Origin: Variovorax ginsengisoli
GTDB lineage: Bacteria > Pseudomonadota > Gammaproteobacteria > Burkholderiales > Burkholderiaceae_C
Assembly: GCF_030811835.1 (NCBI RefSeq)
Contig: NZ_JAUSRO010000005.1
Coordinates: 1-64,000, forward strand
Length of the DNA stretch: 64,000 nt
Reading direction: 5' to 3'
Below are positions 10,521-18,703 of the stretch, in pieces. Both the position numbers and the translations under genes were made by a program. Under the pieces are notes generated by a model. That model did no database searches. It saw only the letters and a program-made list of their open reading frames with translations, and had not been told where the DNA came from. Each line of letters starts with the position of its first letter. The first letter of the stretch is position 1.

Positions 10521-11426
10521 ATGGACAGCTTTGATCTCATCAGGACCTTCCGCGAAGTCGCCGCGCTGGGCAGTTTTTCGCGGGCAGCGACCAAGCTGGA
10601 CATGTCGAAAGCCACCGTCAGCAAGTACGTGGCCGAACTGGAGACACGTTTCGGCGTGCGGCTGCTCAACCGCTCGACCCGCTCGGTGAGCCTGACCGAC
10701 GCGGGCGCGCTGCTGCTCGAGCGCAGCAAACCAGTGATGGAGATGGTCGAGCTCACCCAGGCCGAGTTGCAGGAGCACGCGAGCCGGCCGACCGGACGCA
10801 TTCGCCTGTCGGCGCCGCACGGCATGGGTCAGGGCGACCTGCCCAAGCTGCTGGCGCAATTCATGGGCTATTACCCCGAAGTCAGCATCAGCCTGCACCT
10901 GAGCAATCGCACCGTGGACATGGCCGAGGAAGCCATCGACCTGTCGCTGCGCCTCGGACCGATCGAGGACGACAACCTGATCGTGCGCAAACTGGTGCTG
11001 GTGAAGCTGGTGGTGTGTGCGTCCCCGCGCTACTGGAAGAAACACGGCAAGCCCGTGCAGCCCACCGACCTCGCCGGACACGACGCCCTGACGCACTCAC
11101 GTCTTGGCCATCACCCGCTCTGGCGCTTCGAGGTCGAGGGCAAACCCGTCGACATCGCCGTCAAAAGCCGCATGGATGCGACCGAGGCGGGGCCGCTGAT
11201 CCAGGTCGCCATGCAGGGCTTCGGCGTGCTGTACGTGCCCGCCTTGCTGGTGCAGTCGCACATCGACCACGGCGAACTGGAGCCGGTGCTCGAATCCTTC
11301 GTGCGCAGCGACGTGTGGCTGTCGGCGGCCTACCTCCAGCGGCGCCACAACAGCGCTGCGCTGCGTGCCCTGCTCGACTTCCTGGAAACGCGCATCGGCG
11401 CACGCGCCCCTGCGAAGAAGAAATGA
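10521..11426 (+). CDS. LysR-family transcriptional regulator
   Basis: 301 residues. The N-terminal winged helix-turn-helix (MDSFDLIRTFREVAALGSFS, then RAATKLDMSKATVSKYV) is followed by a LysR substrate-binding domain of the type seen in proteins that end with a short conserved DFL segment. It lies between two near-identical small secreted-protein genes, both on the opposite strand. The upstream one is divergent from it and the downstream one is convergent. Control of both is plausible because a similar motif precedes each. The effector is unknown. Confidence 0.88.
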   Translation: MDSFDLIRTFREVAALGSFSRAATKLDMSKATVSKYVAELETRFGVRLLNRSTRSVSLTDAGALLLERSKPVMEMVELTQAELQEHASRPTGRIRLSAPHGMGQGDLPKLLAQFMGYYPEVSISLHLSNRTVDMAEEAIDLSLRLGPIEDDNLIVRKLVLVKLVVCASPRYWKKHGKPVQPTDLAGHDALTHSRLGHHPLWRFEVEGKPVDIAVKSRMDATEAGPLIQVAMQGFGVLYVPALLVQSHIDHGELEPVLESFVRSDVWLSAAYLQRRHNSAALRALLDFLETRIGARAPAKKK

Positions 11427-11441
11427 GCGCGGCAAAATGAA

Positions 11442-11474
11442 AAAGGCCGGCGCCTTCTGGGGCGCCGGCCTTTC
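11442..11474. terminator. Bidirectional intrinsic terminator after the LysR gene
   Basis: The perfect stem AAAGGCCGGCGCC/GGCGCCGGCCTTT closes a 6-base loop (TTCTGG). A- and T-runs flank it, so it can serve both the LysR gene and the convergent small gene that stops at 11495. Confidence 0.85.
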
Positions 11475-11494
11475 GGGCTTAGGCAAACTGCAGC

Positions 11495-11854
11495 TTACAG
11501 TGCAGCCTGGCGTGTGGTGCGGATCTTCAGGGTGCCGTTGGTGTAAGCGGGCAGCACCGTGCTGTTCACGAACGCCTTGCGGTCCAGGTTCTGGTTCGGT
11601 GCATGGGCGGCAGCAACGGCTTCGGCCTGGACGAGGGCGCGGTCGGTCGAGGCGGCCAGCACCGGTTGCACGCCAGCGTTGGCGGCTTCGGCGTACGGGT
11701 CACCAGCGCGAGCAGCGGCCACGGCTTGCGTGCTCACTTCGGCGCGGCTCAGCGCGCCTTGCGTGGTCAGCACGCCGTCATAGGTTTCGGCTTGGGCGCC
11801 TGCGGCAGCAAGCAGGGAGAGAGCGGCGGCGGCGATGATCTTGGAGGTCTTCAT
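11495..11854 (-). CDS. Small secreted protein of unknown function, paralogue B
   Basis: 119 residues. The signal peptide MKTSKIIAAAALSLLAAAGAQA precedes a mature part that differs from paralogue A at only a few residues (for example DPYAEAAN for DQYAEAAN, and IRTTRQAAL for INTRQAAL). The DNA is near-identical over most of the mature region, pointing to recent duplication or gene conversion. The difference is concentrated in the signal peptide and the extreme C-terminus. No function recognised. Confidence 0.75.
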   Translation of the reverse strand: MKTSKIIAAAALSLLAAAGAQAETYDGVLTTQGALSRAEVSTQAVAAARAGDPYAEAANAGVQPVLAASTDRALVQAEAVAAAHAPNQNLDRKAFVNSTVLPAYTNGTLKIRTTRQAAL

Positions 11855-11950
11855 TTCAGTTCCTTGGTAGTGGAAGGATCAGGCTTGCTGAAGTGCCTGC
11901 CTGTGAGATGAAGTTTGCGCCGGATCACGCCCTGAAAACGCCTCCAAAAC

Positions 11951-11980
11951 GAACCACGGCGTTCATGAAAGGCGAACAAT
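11951..11980. promoter_or_regulatory. Upstream motif shared with paralogue A
   Basis: This begins GAACCACGGCGTTCATGA and ends AACAAT. It contains the dyad GAAC-N6-GTTC and lies 97-126 bases upstream of paralogue B, matching the position of the related motif before paralogue A. It is a candidate site for the LysR regulator between the two genes. Confidence 0.45.
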
Positions 11981-12028
11981 CCACGGTGCGCCGAAGCACC
12001 CACCCGCCGTGCCGGGCGAGCGTCGGCG

Positions 12029-12712
12029 TCAGCCCACGTGACGGGCGAAAAAGGCCAGCGTGCGCTCGCGCGCCAGCGTGGCCGCAGCGCCATCGTAGGA
12101 GCCGCGCTGGTCGCAATTGAAGCCGTGATCGGCGGCATACACATGCACCTCGACGTCCGGATGCGCGGCCTTGAAGGCCTCGACCGATTCGAGCGAAATC
12201 CAGTGATCCTTTTCGCCGAAATGCGCGAGCACGGGCACGTGTGGCCGGCGCGCCGATTCCTCGGGGGTGGTCATGCCGCCGCCGTAATAAGGGGCTGCCG
12301 CCGCGAGGCCGGAAACACCCGCGGCCGCCCGCCAGGCCAACAGCCCACCCCAGCAATAGCCGACCACGCCCACCTTGCCCGCACGCGCCGCGTAGTCGAC
12401 GGCCGCCTGCACGTCCTGCAGCACACCGGGCGCGGGCAGCGCCTCGACCGCCGCCTTGAGCGCGACGCCGGCCTGCATGTCGTCGCCGGTGTAGCCCAAT
12501 TCGACGCCCGGCTTGACGCGGTGGAAAGTGGCCGGCGCCACCGCCAGGTAGCCCGCGGCGGCATAGCCGTCGGCGACCGCGCGGACGTGCGAGTTCACGC
12601 CGAAGATTTCCTGCAGCACCACGATGGCGCCCTTGGGCTGGGCTGCGGGCTCGGCCACATACGCAGGAAAAGTGAAACCGTCGGCGGCGGTGAGATCGAT
12701 GAATTGACCCAT
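12029..12712 (-). CDS. Dienelactone hydrolase family protein
   Basis: 227 residues. The alpha/beta-hydrolase fold has the DLH signature VLQEIFGVNSHVRAVADGYA, the Cys nucleophile in GYCWGG, Asp in FGEKDHWI, and His in AADHGFNCDQR. Carboxymethylenebutenolidases open dienelactones in chloroaromatic degradation, but many homologues have other ester substrates. ATG 12712 has AAGGAG at ideal spacing. An ATG two codons upstream (12718) would instead give a 4-base ATGA overlap with the upstream isomerase gene. Either way the two are coupled. Confidence 0.9.
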   Translation of the reverse strand: MGQFIDLTAADGFTFPAYVAEPAAQPKGAIVVLQEIFGVNSHVRAVADGYAAAGYLAVAPATFHRVKPGVELGYTGDDMQAGVALKAAVEALPAPGVLQDVQAAVDYAARAGKVGVVGYCWGGLLAWRAAAGVSGLAAAAPYYGGGMTTPEESARRPHVPVLAHFGEKDHWISLESVEAFKAAHPDVEVHVYAADHGFNCDQRGSYDGAAATLARERTLAFFARHVG

Positions 12713-12714
12713 GG

Positions 12715-13338
12715 TCATGCTCCTTGAGACTGAGTGAAAGGTTGTTCGAGTGCGCTCGCCAGAAAGTCCAGCCGGTCCTGGCCCCAGAAGATCTCGCCAT
12801 CCAGCACATAGCTGGGCGCGCCGAAGACCTGCGCGTCGATGGCGTCCTGCGTGTAGGCCTCGTAGCGCTCCTGAACCGCCTGGCTCTGCGATTGCTCGGC
12901 GCGCTTGGCCGGCAGACCGCATTCGGCCACCAGCGTCTCCAGCAGCGTCGGGTCGGCGATATTGCGCTCCTGCACCCATACGGCCGCGAACACCGCCGCA
13001 CACAGGCGCAGCGCCGCATCGGTGCCGTCGTGCAGGTCGACCGCGATGATGAGCTTGGCCGCATCGTCGCCGCCCACCGGAAAGAACTTGGGCTTCGGAT
13101 TCAGCGGCAGGCCGAGGTGGCGGGAGAAGCGCGCGAGTTCGACCAGCCGGTAGGCCTGGCGCTGTGGCGCGCGCTTGCCCAGCGGCAGGCCGCCCGAAAC
13201 CGGGAACACCGCGCCGAAATCAACCGGGCGCACGCGCACGGTGGCATCGGCTGCCTGCGCCAGCGCCACGAAGCGCGCGTGGCCCAGGTAGGTCCAGGGA
13301 CTCTGGGGCGTGAAGTAATAGTCGATGGTGCGGCGCAT
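12715..13338 (-). CDS. 2-hydroxychromene-2-carboxylate isomerase-like protein (DsbA family)
   Basis: 207 residues of thioredoxin/glutathione-transferase kappa fold. The N-terminus RTIDYYFTPQSPWTYLGHAR carries the SPW(T/S)Y motif of HCCA isomerases, and the C-terminal VFGAPSYVLDGEIFWGQDRLDFL is typical. The family isomerises 2-hydroxychromene-2-carboxylate in naphthalene breakdown using glutathione. Physiological substrates of isolated homologues are unknown. It is the first gene of a pair with the dienelactone hydrolase. Confidence 0.88.
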   Translation of the reverse strand: MRRTIDYYFTPQSPWTYLGHARFVALAQAADATVRVRPVDFGAVFPVSGGLPLGKRAPQRQAYRLVELARFSRHLGLPLNPKPKFFPVGGDDAAKLIIAVDLHDGTDAALRLCAAVFAAVWVQERNIADPTLLETLVAECGLPAKRAEQSQSQAVQERYEAYTQDAIDAQVFGAPSYVLDGEIFWGQDRLDFLASALEQPFTQSQGA

Positions 13339-13411
13339 GGCTTCTCCTCGATGATGTAATCCGTGCAGACGGTTTTTAACTGACGCGCATTACTTGTGCA
13401 GGAGGCGGGAC

Positions 13412-14158
13412 TTGAACCAGGTGCTCTTGATGACGGGCGGCAGTCGCGGCATCGGCGCGGCCGCCGCCGTGCTCGCTGCCCGACGCGGCTTTGCGGTGGC
13501 CGTCAACTACGCCAGCCAATCGGCGGCCGCCGACGAGGTGGTGCGTCGCATCCGCAGCGAAGGCGGCACCGCCATCGCCGTGCAAGCCGACGTCGGCGAT
13601 GAGGCGCAGGTGCTGGCCATGTTCGCGGCAATCGACGCCCGGCTGGGCCGGCTCACCGCACTCGTCAACAACGCCGGTGTGGTCGACCGGCAGGCGCGTG
13701 TCGACGAGATGAGCGTGGCCCGGCTCGAACGCATGATGCGCATCAACGTGATCGGCAGCTTCGTCTGTGCACGCGAAGCGGTGCGCCGCATGAGCACGCG
13801 CCATGGCGGCCACGGCGGCGCCATCGTCAACGTGTCGAGCGCCGCGTCGCGCCTGGGCTCGCCGGGGCAATACGTCGACTATGCGGCCAGCAAGGGTGCC
13901 ATCGACACCTTCACGCTCGGCCTGGCCAAGGAAGTGGCCGACGAGGGCATTCGGGTGAACGCGGTGCGTCCCGGCCTGATCGAAACCGAGATCCACGCCT
14001 CGGGCGGCATGCCCGAACGCGCCGCAGCGCTGGCACCCACCGTGCCCATGAAGCGCACCGGCAGCGCCGACGAAGTGGCCGCGGCCATCGTGTGGTTGCT
14101 GTCACCCGAGGCCAGCTACACCACGGGGGCGCTGCTCGATGTGGCAGGAGGCCGCTGA
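13412..14158 (+). CDS. SDR-family oxidoreductase
   Basis: 248 residues of classical short-chain dehydrogenase: cofactor motif TGGSRGIG, NNAG, the Ser-Tyr-Lys site (VSSAASRLGSPGQYVDYAASK), and the C-terminal GGR ending. It is likely an NADP(H)-dependent carbonyl reductase or sugar/acyl dehydrogenase; the substrate is unknown. A TTG start at 13412 is chosen because CAGGAGG (13399-13405) precedes it at 6 bases. It overlaps the marC start by one base (TGATG) and is divergent from the isomerase gene. Confidence 0.9.
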   Translation: MNQVLLMTGGSRGIGAAAAVLAARRGFAVAVNYASQSAAADEVVRRIRSEGGTAIAVQADVGDEAQVLAMFAAIDARLGRLTALVNNAGVVDRQARVDEMSVARLERMMRINVIGSFVCAREAVRRMSTRHGGHGGAIVNVSSAASRLGSPGQYVDYAASKGAIDTFTLGLAKEVADEGIRVNAVRPGLIETEIHASGGMPERAAALAPTVPMKRTGSADEVAAAIVWLLSPEASYTTGALLDVAGGR

Positions 14159-14814
14159 TGGCCACGCCCACCATGGACCTGATCAAGCCGCTGATCACGC
14201 TGCTGGCCATCGTCAACCCGCTGGCGATCGTGCCGTTCTTCATCCACTACACGCAGGAATACACCTCGCGCCAGCGCCGCCACACCGCGTGGGTGTCGGC
14301 CTTCAGCGCCTTCGTGGTGATCGCGGTCAGCGCCCTGCTCGGGCTGCAGTTGCTGTCGTTCTTCGGCATCTCGATCGCCAGCTTCCAGGTCGGCGGGGGC
14401 ATGCTGCTGCTGATCAGTTCGCTGAACATGCTCAACGCGCAACCCGCCGAGGCCAAGACCAGCAAGGAAGAGATTCGCGCGACCGAGGTGAAAGCCTCGC
14501 TGGGCGCCTCGATCGCGGTCGTACCGCTGACCATTCCGCTGCTGACTGGCCCGGCCACCATGTCGACCATGGTGATCTACGCAGAGAAGACCCAGCATCT
14601 GTGGGAACTCGCGCTGCTGGTGGGCTACGGCGTCATCATCGGCCTGGCCACCGGTGTGACCTTTTCGCTGGCCGAGCCGATCGCCCGTGTGCTGGGCAAG
14701 ACAGGCATCAACGTGATGACCCGTCTGATGGGCCTGATCCTGGCCGCACTCGCTGTCGAGGTGATGGCCGACGGCCTGGGCAAACTGTTCCCGATCCTCG
14801 GCCGCGCGGGCTGA
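14158..14814 (+). CDS. MarC-family integral membrane protein
   Basis: 218 residues with about six hydrophobic helices. The start MATPTMDLIKPLITLLAIVN and the motif NPLAIVPFFIHYT belong to the MarC/UPF0056 family, and SIAVVPLTIPLLTGPATMSTMV is its second conserved block. The family was linked to multiple-antibiotic resistance by locus, but no transport function is proven. It starts inside the SDR stop codon (TGATG), so translation is coupled. Confidence 0.9.
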   Translation: MATPTMDLIKPLITLLAIVNPLAIVPFFIHYTQEYTSRQRRHTAWVSAFSAFVVIAVSALLGLQLLSFFGISIASFQVGGGMLLLISSLNMLNAQPAEAKTSKEEIRATEVKASLGASIAVVPLTIPLLTGPATMSTMVIYAEKTQHLWELALLVGYGVIIGLATGVTFSLAEPIARVLGKTGINVMTRLMGLILAALAVEVMADGLGKLFPILGRAG

Positions 14815-14848
14815 CCTCGCCCGAACCGCCGCGACGCGCCGAGCGCAC

Positions 14849-15547
14849 TCAGCGCGTTGCGTCCACCCAGCCGGCCAGTTCGGTCACCGCCGCCTCGGTG
14901 GCCGCGGCCAGCGCCTTCACACCGCCCGCCGCATCGGCCGTGGGCGCCGGACGCTGGACGGTGAAGCTGCGTTGCGCCAGCACGCGGTCGCCACCGGGCT
15001 GGGTCTGGATCAAGGTGGCACGCAGGCGCACCAGGCCAACGCTGGCCGACGGCGCCTCGAAGTACTGGCTGAACTCCTCGAGCGTCACACGCAGCGTGTT
15101 GGGCACCCGGCCGCCGCTGCGCGCCATGGAAGCACTTTCGCGCGGGCTGAGCACCGTATGGCGCACGGACAGCGCGTCGTTCAAACGCTGGTGCACGAGC
15201 TGCACCGGCGCCACGCTCCAGCGCGCCAGGCCATAGGGGCGCAGCTCGTTGCCATCGGCATAGCCCAGACGGTAGAGCACCTGCGTGCCCTCCAGGCGCG
15301 CGCTGGCTTCGATGTCGGCGAGCGCCAGCGTAGACCCGGCGGCGACGGGTGCCCCAGCCGTCGCCACTGCCGCAGCACCACCCGCGACCAGGCCAGGGCC
15401 GAAGTCGTAGAGCACGGCACGCGCGGGCCGGTCGGGCAAGGCGCCGCAACCGGCGAGCAACAGCGCGCTCGCGGCCGCGCCCAGGGCCAAGGTGGCCACG
15501 ACGCGCAGGCGTCGCGCAGACAGGGTGATCTTCGGGTTCACGTTCAT
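14849..15547 (-). CDS. ABC-type transport auxiliary lipoprotein (PqiC/MlaB-locus type)
   Basis: 232 residues. A lipoprotein signal with lipobox LLAGC (Cys about 34) precedes an ABC_trans_aux domain (GRVPNTLRVTLEEFSQYFEA, VGLVRLRATLIQ). Such lipoproteins work with MCE/Mla-type transporters at the outer membrane. It is the last gene of the mlaE-mlaF-mlaD operon, 15 bases after mlaD, which supports the role. Confidence 0.88.
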   Translation of the reverse strand: MNVNPKITLSARRLRVVATLALGAAASALLLAGCGALPDRPARAVLYDFGPGLVAGGAAAVATAGAPVAAGSTLALADIEASARLEGTQVLYRLGYADGNELRPYGLARWSVAPVQLVHQRLNDALSVRHTVLSPRESASMARSGGRVPNTLRVTLEEFSQYFEAPSASVGLVRLRATLIQTQPGGDRVLAQRSFTVQRPAPTADAAGGVKALAAATEAAVTELAGWVDATR

Positions 15548-15562
15548 GGGCTTGGACCTTCC

Positions 15563-16546
15563 TCAGGGACGGGCTGCGGCCGGCGGTGCGGCAAAGCCCG
15601 GCTCGCCCGGCCCCGCCACCACACCGCCATTGCCGAACAGCAGCGATTGCGGGTTGTCGTTGATGCCGTCGGCCGCGCGGCCCAGCCGGCGCACCGCCTG
15701 CGACGTGTCATCGGCCACGCGGTTCAGGCGCGGCAGCGTTGCGTTGTTGAACGACTCGACAGCCTGCGACAGCGCCTGGGTGCCGTCGCCCAGGCGCTGC
15801 ATCGGCCCGTCGGGCGCATTCAGCCGCGATGCCGTGGTGTTGAGGTTGTTGGCCACCCGCGAGACGTCGCCTGCGGCCGTCTTGAGCGACCCCATGGTGT
15901 CGCGGGTGCGATCGATCAGCGGCGGCAGCGCTGCCAGCGTCGGGTTCAGGCCGTTCTTCACGGTGGCATCGAGCTGCCGCGTGAGCTGGTTGGCGCTGGC
16001 CGCGGCCTGCGCAATGTTTTCCAGCGCGGTCGCAATGCGTTTCTGGTTGCCGTCGTCGAGCACGTTGTTGACCCGCGTGGTCACCTGCTCGACCTGCTTG
16101 AGGATCGCCTCGCCGCGGTCCTGCAACTGCGCGAGCATCGACGGCCGCAACGGCAGGCGTGGCGGCGCTTCGTCGTTGGGCACCAGCGCCACCTGCGACT
16201 CGCCCTTGTCGTCGATCGCAATGAAGGCCAGGCCGGTCACGCCCTGGTAGCTGAGCGTGGCATAGCTCGACTGCGTGAGCGGCACGCGGGCATCGACCGT
16301 CAGGCGCACGCGCACGTTGCCGGTCTGCTTGGGGTCGAAGTCGATGGCCGTGACCTTGCCCACCGCGATGCCGCGGTAGCGCACCATGGCCTGCGGCTGC
16401 AGGCCGCTGACCGCGTCGCGTGTGGACAGTTCGTAGACGTGGCGCACGGTGTCGTCACGCGTGAGCCAGATCACCAGCGCCACCAGCGCAGCCGCAAGGC
16501 CGAGCACGAAGGCACCGGCGGCGAGGGCATGGGACTTGTTTTCCAT
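15563..16546 (-). CDS. mlaD: MlaD/MCE-domain phospholipid transport protein
   Basis: 327 residues. One N-terminal transmembrane helix (AAGAFVLGLAAALVALVIWL) precedes an MCE domain (LQPQAMVRYRGIAVGKVTAIDFD), then a long helical region and a proline/alanine-rich tail. MCE proteins form periplasmic hexameric rings that shuttle lipids between membranes. This one is longer than E. coli MlaD (about 180 residues) and closer to the Pqi/Mce type. It lies 4 bases after the ATPase gene. Confidence 0.92.
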   Translation of the reverse strand: MENKSHALAAGAFVLGLAAALVALVIWLTRDDTVRHVYELSTRDAVSGLQPQAMVRYRGIAVGKVTAIDFDPKQTGNVRVRLTVDARVPLTQSSYATLSYQGVTGLAFIAIDDKGESQVALVPNDEAPPRLPLRPSMLAQLQDRGEAILKQVEQVTTRVNNVLDDGNQKRIATALENIAQAAASANQLTRQLDATVKNGLNPTLAALPPLIDRTRDTMGSLKTAAGDVSRVANNLNTTASRLNAPDGPMQRLGDGTQALSQAVESFNNATLPRLNRVADDTSQAVRRLGRAADGINDNPQSLLFGNGGVVAGPGEPGFAAPPAAARP

Positions 16547-16550
16547 GGGT

Positions 16551-17366
16551 CTACCTTTGCGAATCGGGGACGTCGTCCTCGTGCAGGGCTTCCATCGCGC
16601 GGCGGCCTCGGCCGCCCAGGAAGTACTGCTGGATGAACGGGTGCGGGTGGGCGATCACCTCGCGTGGCAGGCCCGCGACGATCACCCGCTGGTCAGCCAG
16701 GACCGCGATGCGCGTGCTCAGGTCGAACAGCGTGTCGAGGTCGTGCGTGACCATCACCACCGTGAGCCCGAGCTCGCGGTGCAACGTGCGCAGCAGCGTG
16801 CAGAAGCCGTCGGCGCTCTCGGGGTCGAGGCCGGCCGTGGGTTCGTCGAGCAGCAGCAGCGGCGGGTCCATGATGAGGGCACGCGCCAGCGCCACGCGCT
16901 TGATCATGCCGCCCGACAGGTCCGCCGGGCTCTTGTTGGCATGGGCCGGGCCGAGCCCGACCATCTGCAGCTTGACCAGCGCCGCGTCGCGGATCAACGC
17001 TTCAGGCAACAGCTTGAGTTCGCGCAGCGGAAAGGCAATGTTGTCGAGCACGCTGAACGCCGAGAACAGCGCGCCGTGCTGGAACAGCATGCCCACCGAG
17101 GCCGCCGCGTGCGCGCTCAGTCGGCCGGCCGGCTGGCCCAGCACCGTGACGTCGCCACGGCTGGGATGTTCCAGCCCGAGGATCTGGCGCAGCAGCACGG
17201 TCTTGCCCGTGCCCGAGCCACCCACCAGCGACAGCACCTCGCCGCGCCGGATCGCGAGGTCGAGGTCGCGGTGCACCACCTGCTCTCCGCGCGACGACGC
17301 GAACACCGTCCAGAGCTTGCGGATGTCCACCACCGTGGGCGCGTGCACGTCGGGCGCATCGATCAT
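16551..17366 (-). CDS. mlaF: ABC transporter ATP-binding protein (MlaF-like)
   Basis: 271 residues. Walker A GGSGTGKT, Q-loop MLFQHGALFSAFSV, signature LSGGM, Walker B LLLLDEPTAGLDPES and H-loop VTHDLD are all present. The sequence is closest to MlaF/Ttg2A. It energises the MlaE permease. The ATG at 17366 overlaps the permease stop by 4 bases (ATGA). The reading frame continues upstream without a stop, but that part lies inside the permease gene and is not coding. Confidence 0.92.
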   Translation of the reverse strand: MIDAPDVHAPTVVDIRKLWTVFASSRGEQVVHRDLDLAIRRGEVLSLVGGSGTGKTVLLRQILGLEHPSRGDVTVLGQPAGRLSAHAAASVGMLFQHGALFSAFSVLDNIAFPLRELKLLPEALIRDAALVKLQMVGLGPAHANKSPADLSGGMIKRVALARALIMDPPLLLLDEPTAGLDPESADGFCTLLRTLHRELGLTVVMVTHDLDTLFDLSTRIAVLADQRVIVAGLPREVIAHPHPFIQQYFLGGRGRRAMEALHEDDVPDSQR

Positions 17367-18541
17367 CGAAAACCCACGCCTTTGAACAGCACCGCGAACA
17401 GCGCGTCGATCAGGATCACGACGGTGATGGAGGTGACCACCGACGAGGTCGTGCCACGTCCCAGGCTCTCGGTGTTGGGCTTGACCTTCATGCCGAAGTA
17501 GCAGCCCACCAGCGCGATCAGCACGCCGAACACGGCCGACTTGGCCATGGCCAGCCAGAGGTTCGACAGCGGCACCGCGCGTGGCAGCGCCGACATGAAG
17601 TACGAGGGCGAGATGCCCAGCGCCATATCGGCCGCGATCATGCCGCCCAAGAGCGCGGCCATCGAGGTCCACATGCTGATGAGCGGCATCGCAATGGCCA
17701 GCGCGAGCACGCGCGGCATCACCAGCCGGAAGCCGTGCGGGATGCCCATGACGCGCATCGCGTCGAGTTCTTCGGTCACACGCATCACGCCGATCTGCGC
17801 GGTGATGGCCGAGCCCGAACGGCCGGCGATGAGCACCGCCGCCAGCACCGGCCCGAGTTCGCGGATCAGCGACAGGCCGAGGATGTTGACGATGAACGTC
17901 TCCGCACCATAGTTGCGAAGCTGGTTCGAGGTGAGATAGGCCAGCACCACGCCGATGAGCAGCCCGACCAGCGCCGTGATGGGCAGCGCCGTGGCCCCGA
18001 ACTGGTAGAGCTGGCCGGAGAAATCGCGCCAGGGCCCGCGGTGCGGCGCACGGATGAGCGTGCCGACGTCGAGCACGAACTGGCCGAACAGCGCAAGAAA
18101 GTCGCGCGCCACGCGCACCGAACGCGAGCCACCACGCGCGAGCCGTTGGAGGTGCTGCACGAACGTCGGTGGCGGCTCGACCGGCACGCTGCAGGTGTAG
18201 CGCGCGACGTGTTCGAGCACGGCCCGATGCTGCGGATCGAGTTCGATCTGCGCGGGCCACGCATGGTGCCAGTGGTTCCAGAGCAGCTGGGCGCCGATGT
18301 GGTCGAGCTGCTTGATCGGCCGCAGGTCCCAGGCGGTGTCGGCGCGGGCAGGCAGGCGTTCCAGACTCTCTGAGAGCGCCTTCCAGTGACGCGGCGAGGA
18401 AAAGGACAGCGCGGTCCAGGCACCACTGGCCAGCACACCCGATTCGCCGGCTGACTCAACGCGCGGCGCCGTTGCCGTGGCCGGGGTCGGCGCAATGGCA
18501 GACGGGGCGTCGGGCGCGGGGTTCGGCGCAGTGAGGGGCAT
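17363..18541 (-). CDS. mlaE: MlaE-family ABC transporter permease with N-terminal STAS-like domain
   Basis: 392 residues. An N-terminal soluble part of about 150 residues looks STAS-like (WDLRPIKQLDHIGAQLLWNHW). A MlaE permease domain follows (PITALVGLLIGVVLAYLTSN, then GRSGSAITAQIGVMRVTEELDAM). The permease extracts or inserts phospholipids at the inner membrane. The N-terminal domain may stand in for the separate MlaB protein, which is absent here. It is the first gene of the operon, so its promoter should lie in 18542-18703; none is obvious. Confidence 0.92.
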   Translation of the reverse strand: MPLTAPNPAPDAPSAIAPTPATATAPRVESAGESGVLASGAWTALSFSSPRHWKALSESLERLPARADTAWDLRPIKQLDHIGAQLLWNHWHHAWPAQIELDPQHRAVLEHVARYTCSVPVEPPPTFVQHLQRLARGGSRSVRVARDFLALFGQFVLDVGTLIRAPHRGPWRDFSGQLYQFGATALPITALVGLLIGVVLAYLTSNQLRNYGAETFIVNILGLSLIRELGPVLAAVLIAGRSGSAITAQIGVMRVTEELDAMRVMGIPHGFRLVMPRVLALAIAMPLISMWTSMAALLGGMIAADMALGISPSYFMSALPRAVPLSNLWLAMAKSAVFGVLIALVGCYFGMKVKPNTESLGRGTTSSVVTSITVVILIDALFAVLFKGVGFR

Positions 18542-18703
18542 GAGGGCGTGGGATTCCTGAAGCGGCCAGCAACGAAAGCGGATCGCCGATCCTAACCGCA
18601 GCACATGAAGATGCATCCGATCGATGGGGCGCGTGCGGGGTCAGGGCGCGTACCGGCGGCAAGTGGCCCGGCGATGCGCCGGCCATCGCGGGATTCTGCG
18701 CCC

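Noticed and set aside
14972..16636. Plus-strand open frame of 554 codons opposite the lipoprotein and mlaD genes
   Set aside because: Antisense shadow; the minus strand encodes recognisable MCE and lipoprotein domains in operon order.
17367..18260. N-terminal extension of the mlaF-like ATPase, giving a 569-codon fusion
   Set aside because: The extra part lies in another frame of the mlaE gene; the ATPase start at 17366 has the usual ATGA overlap.
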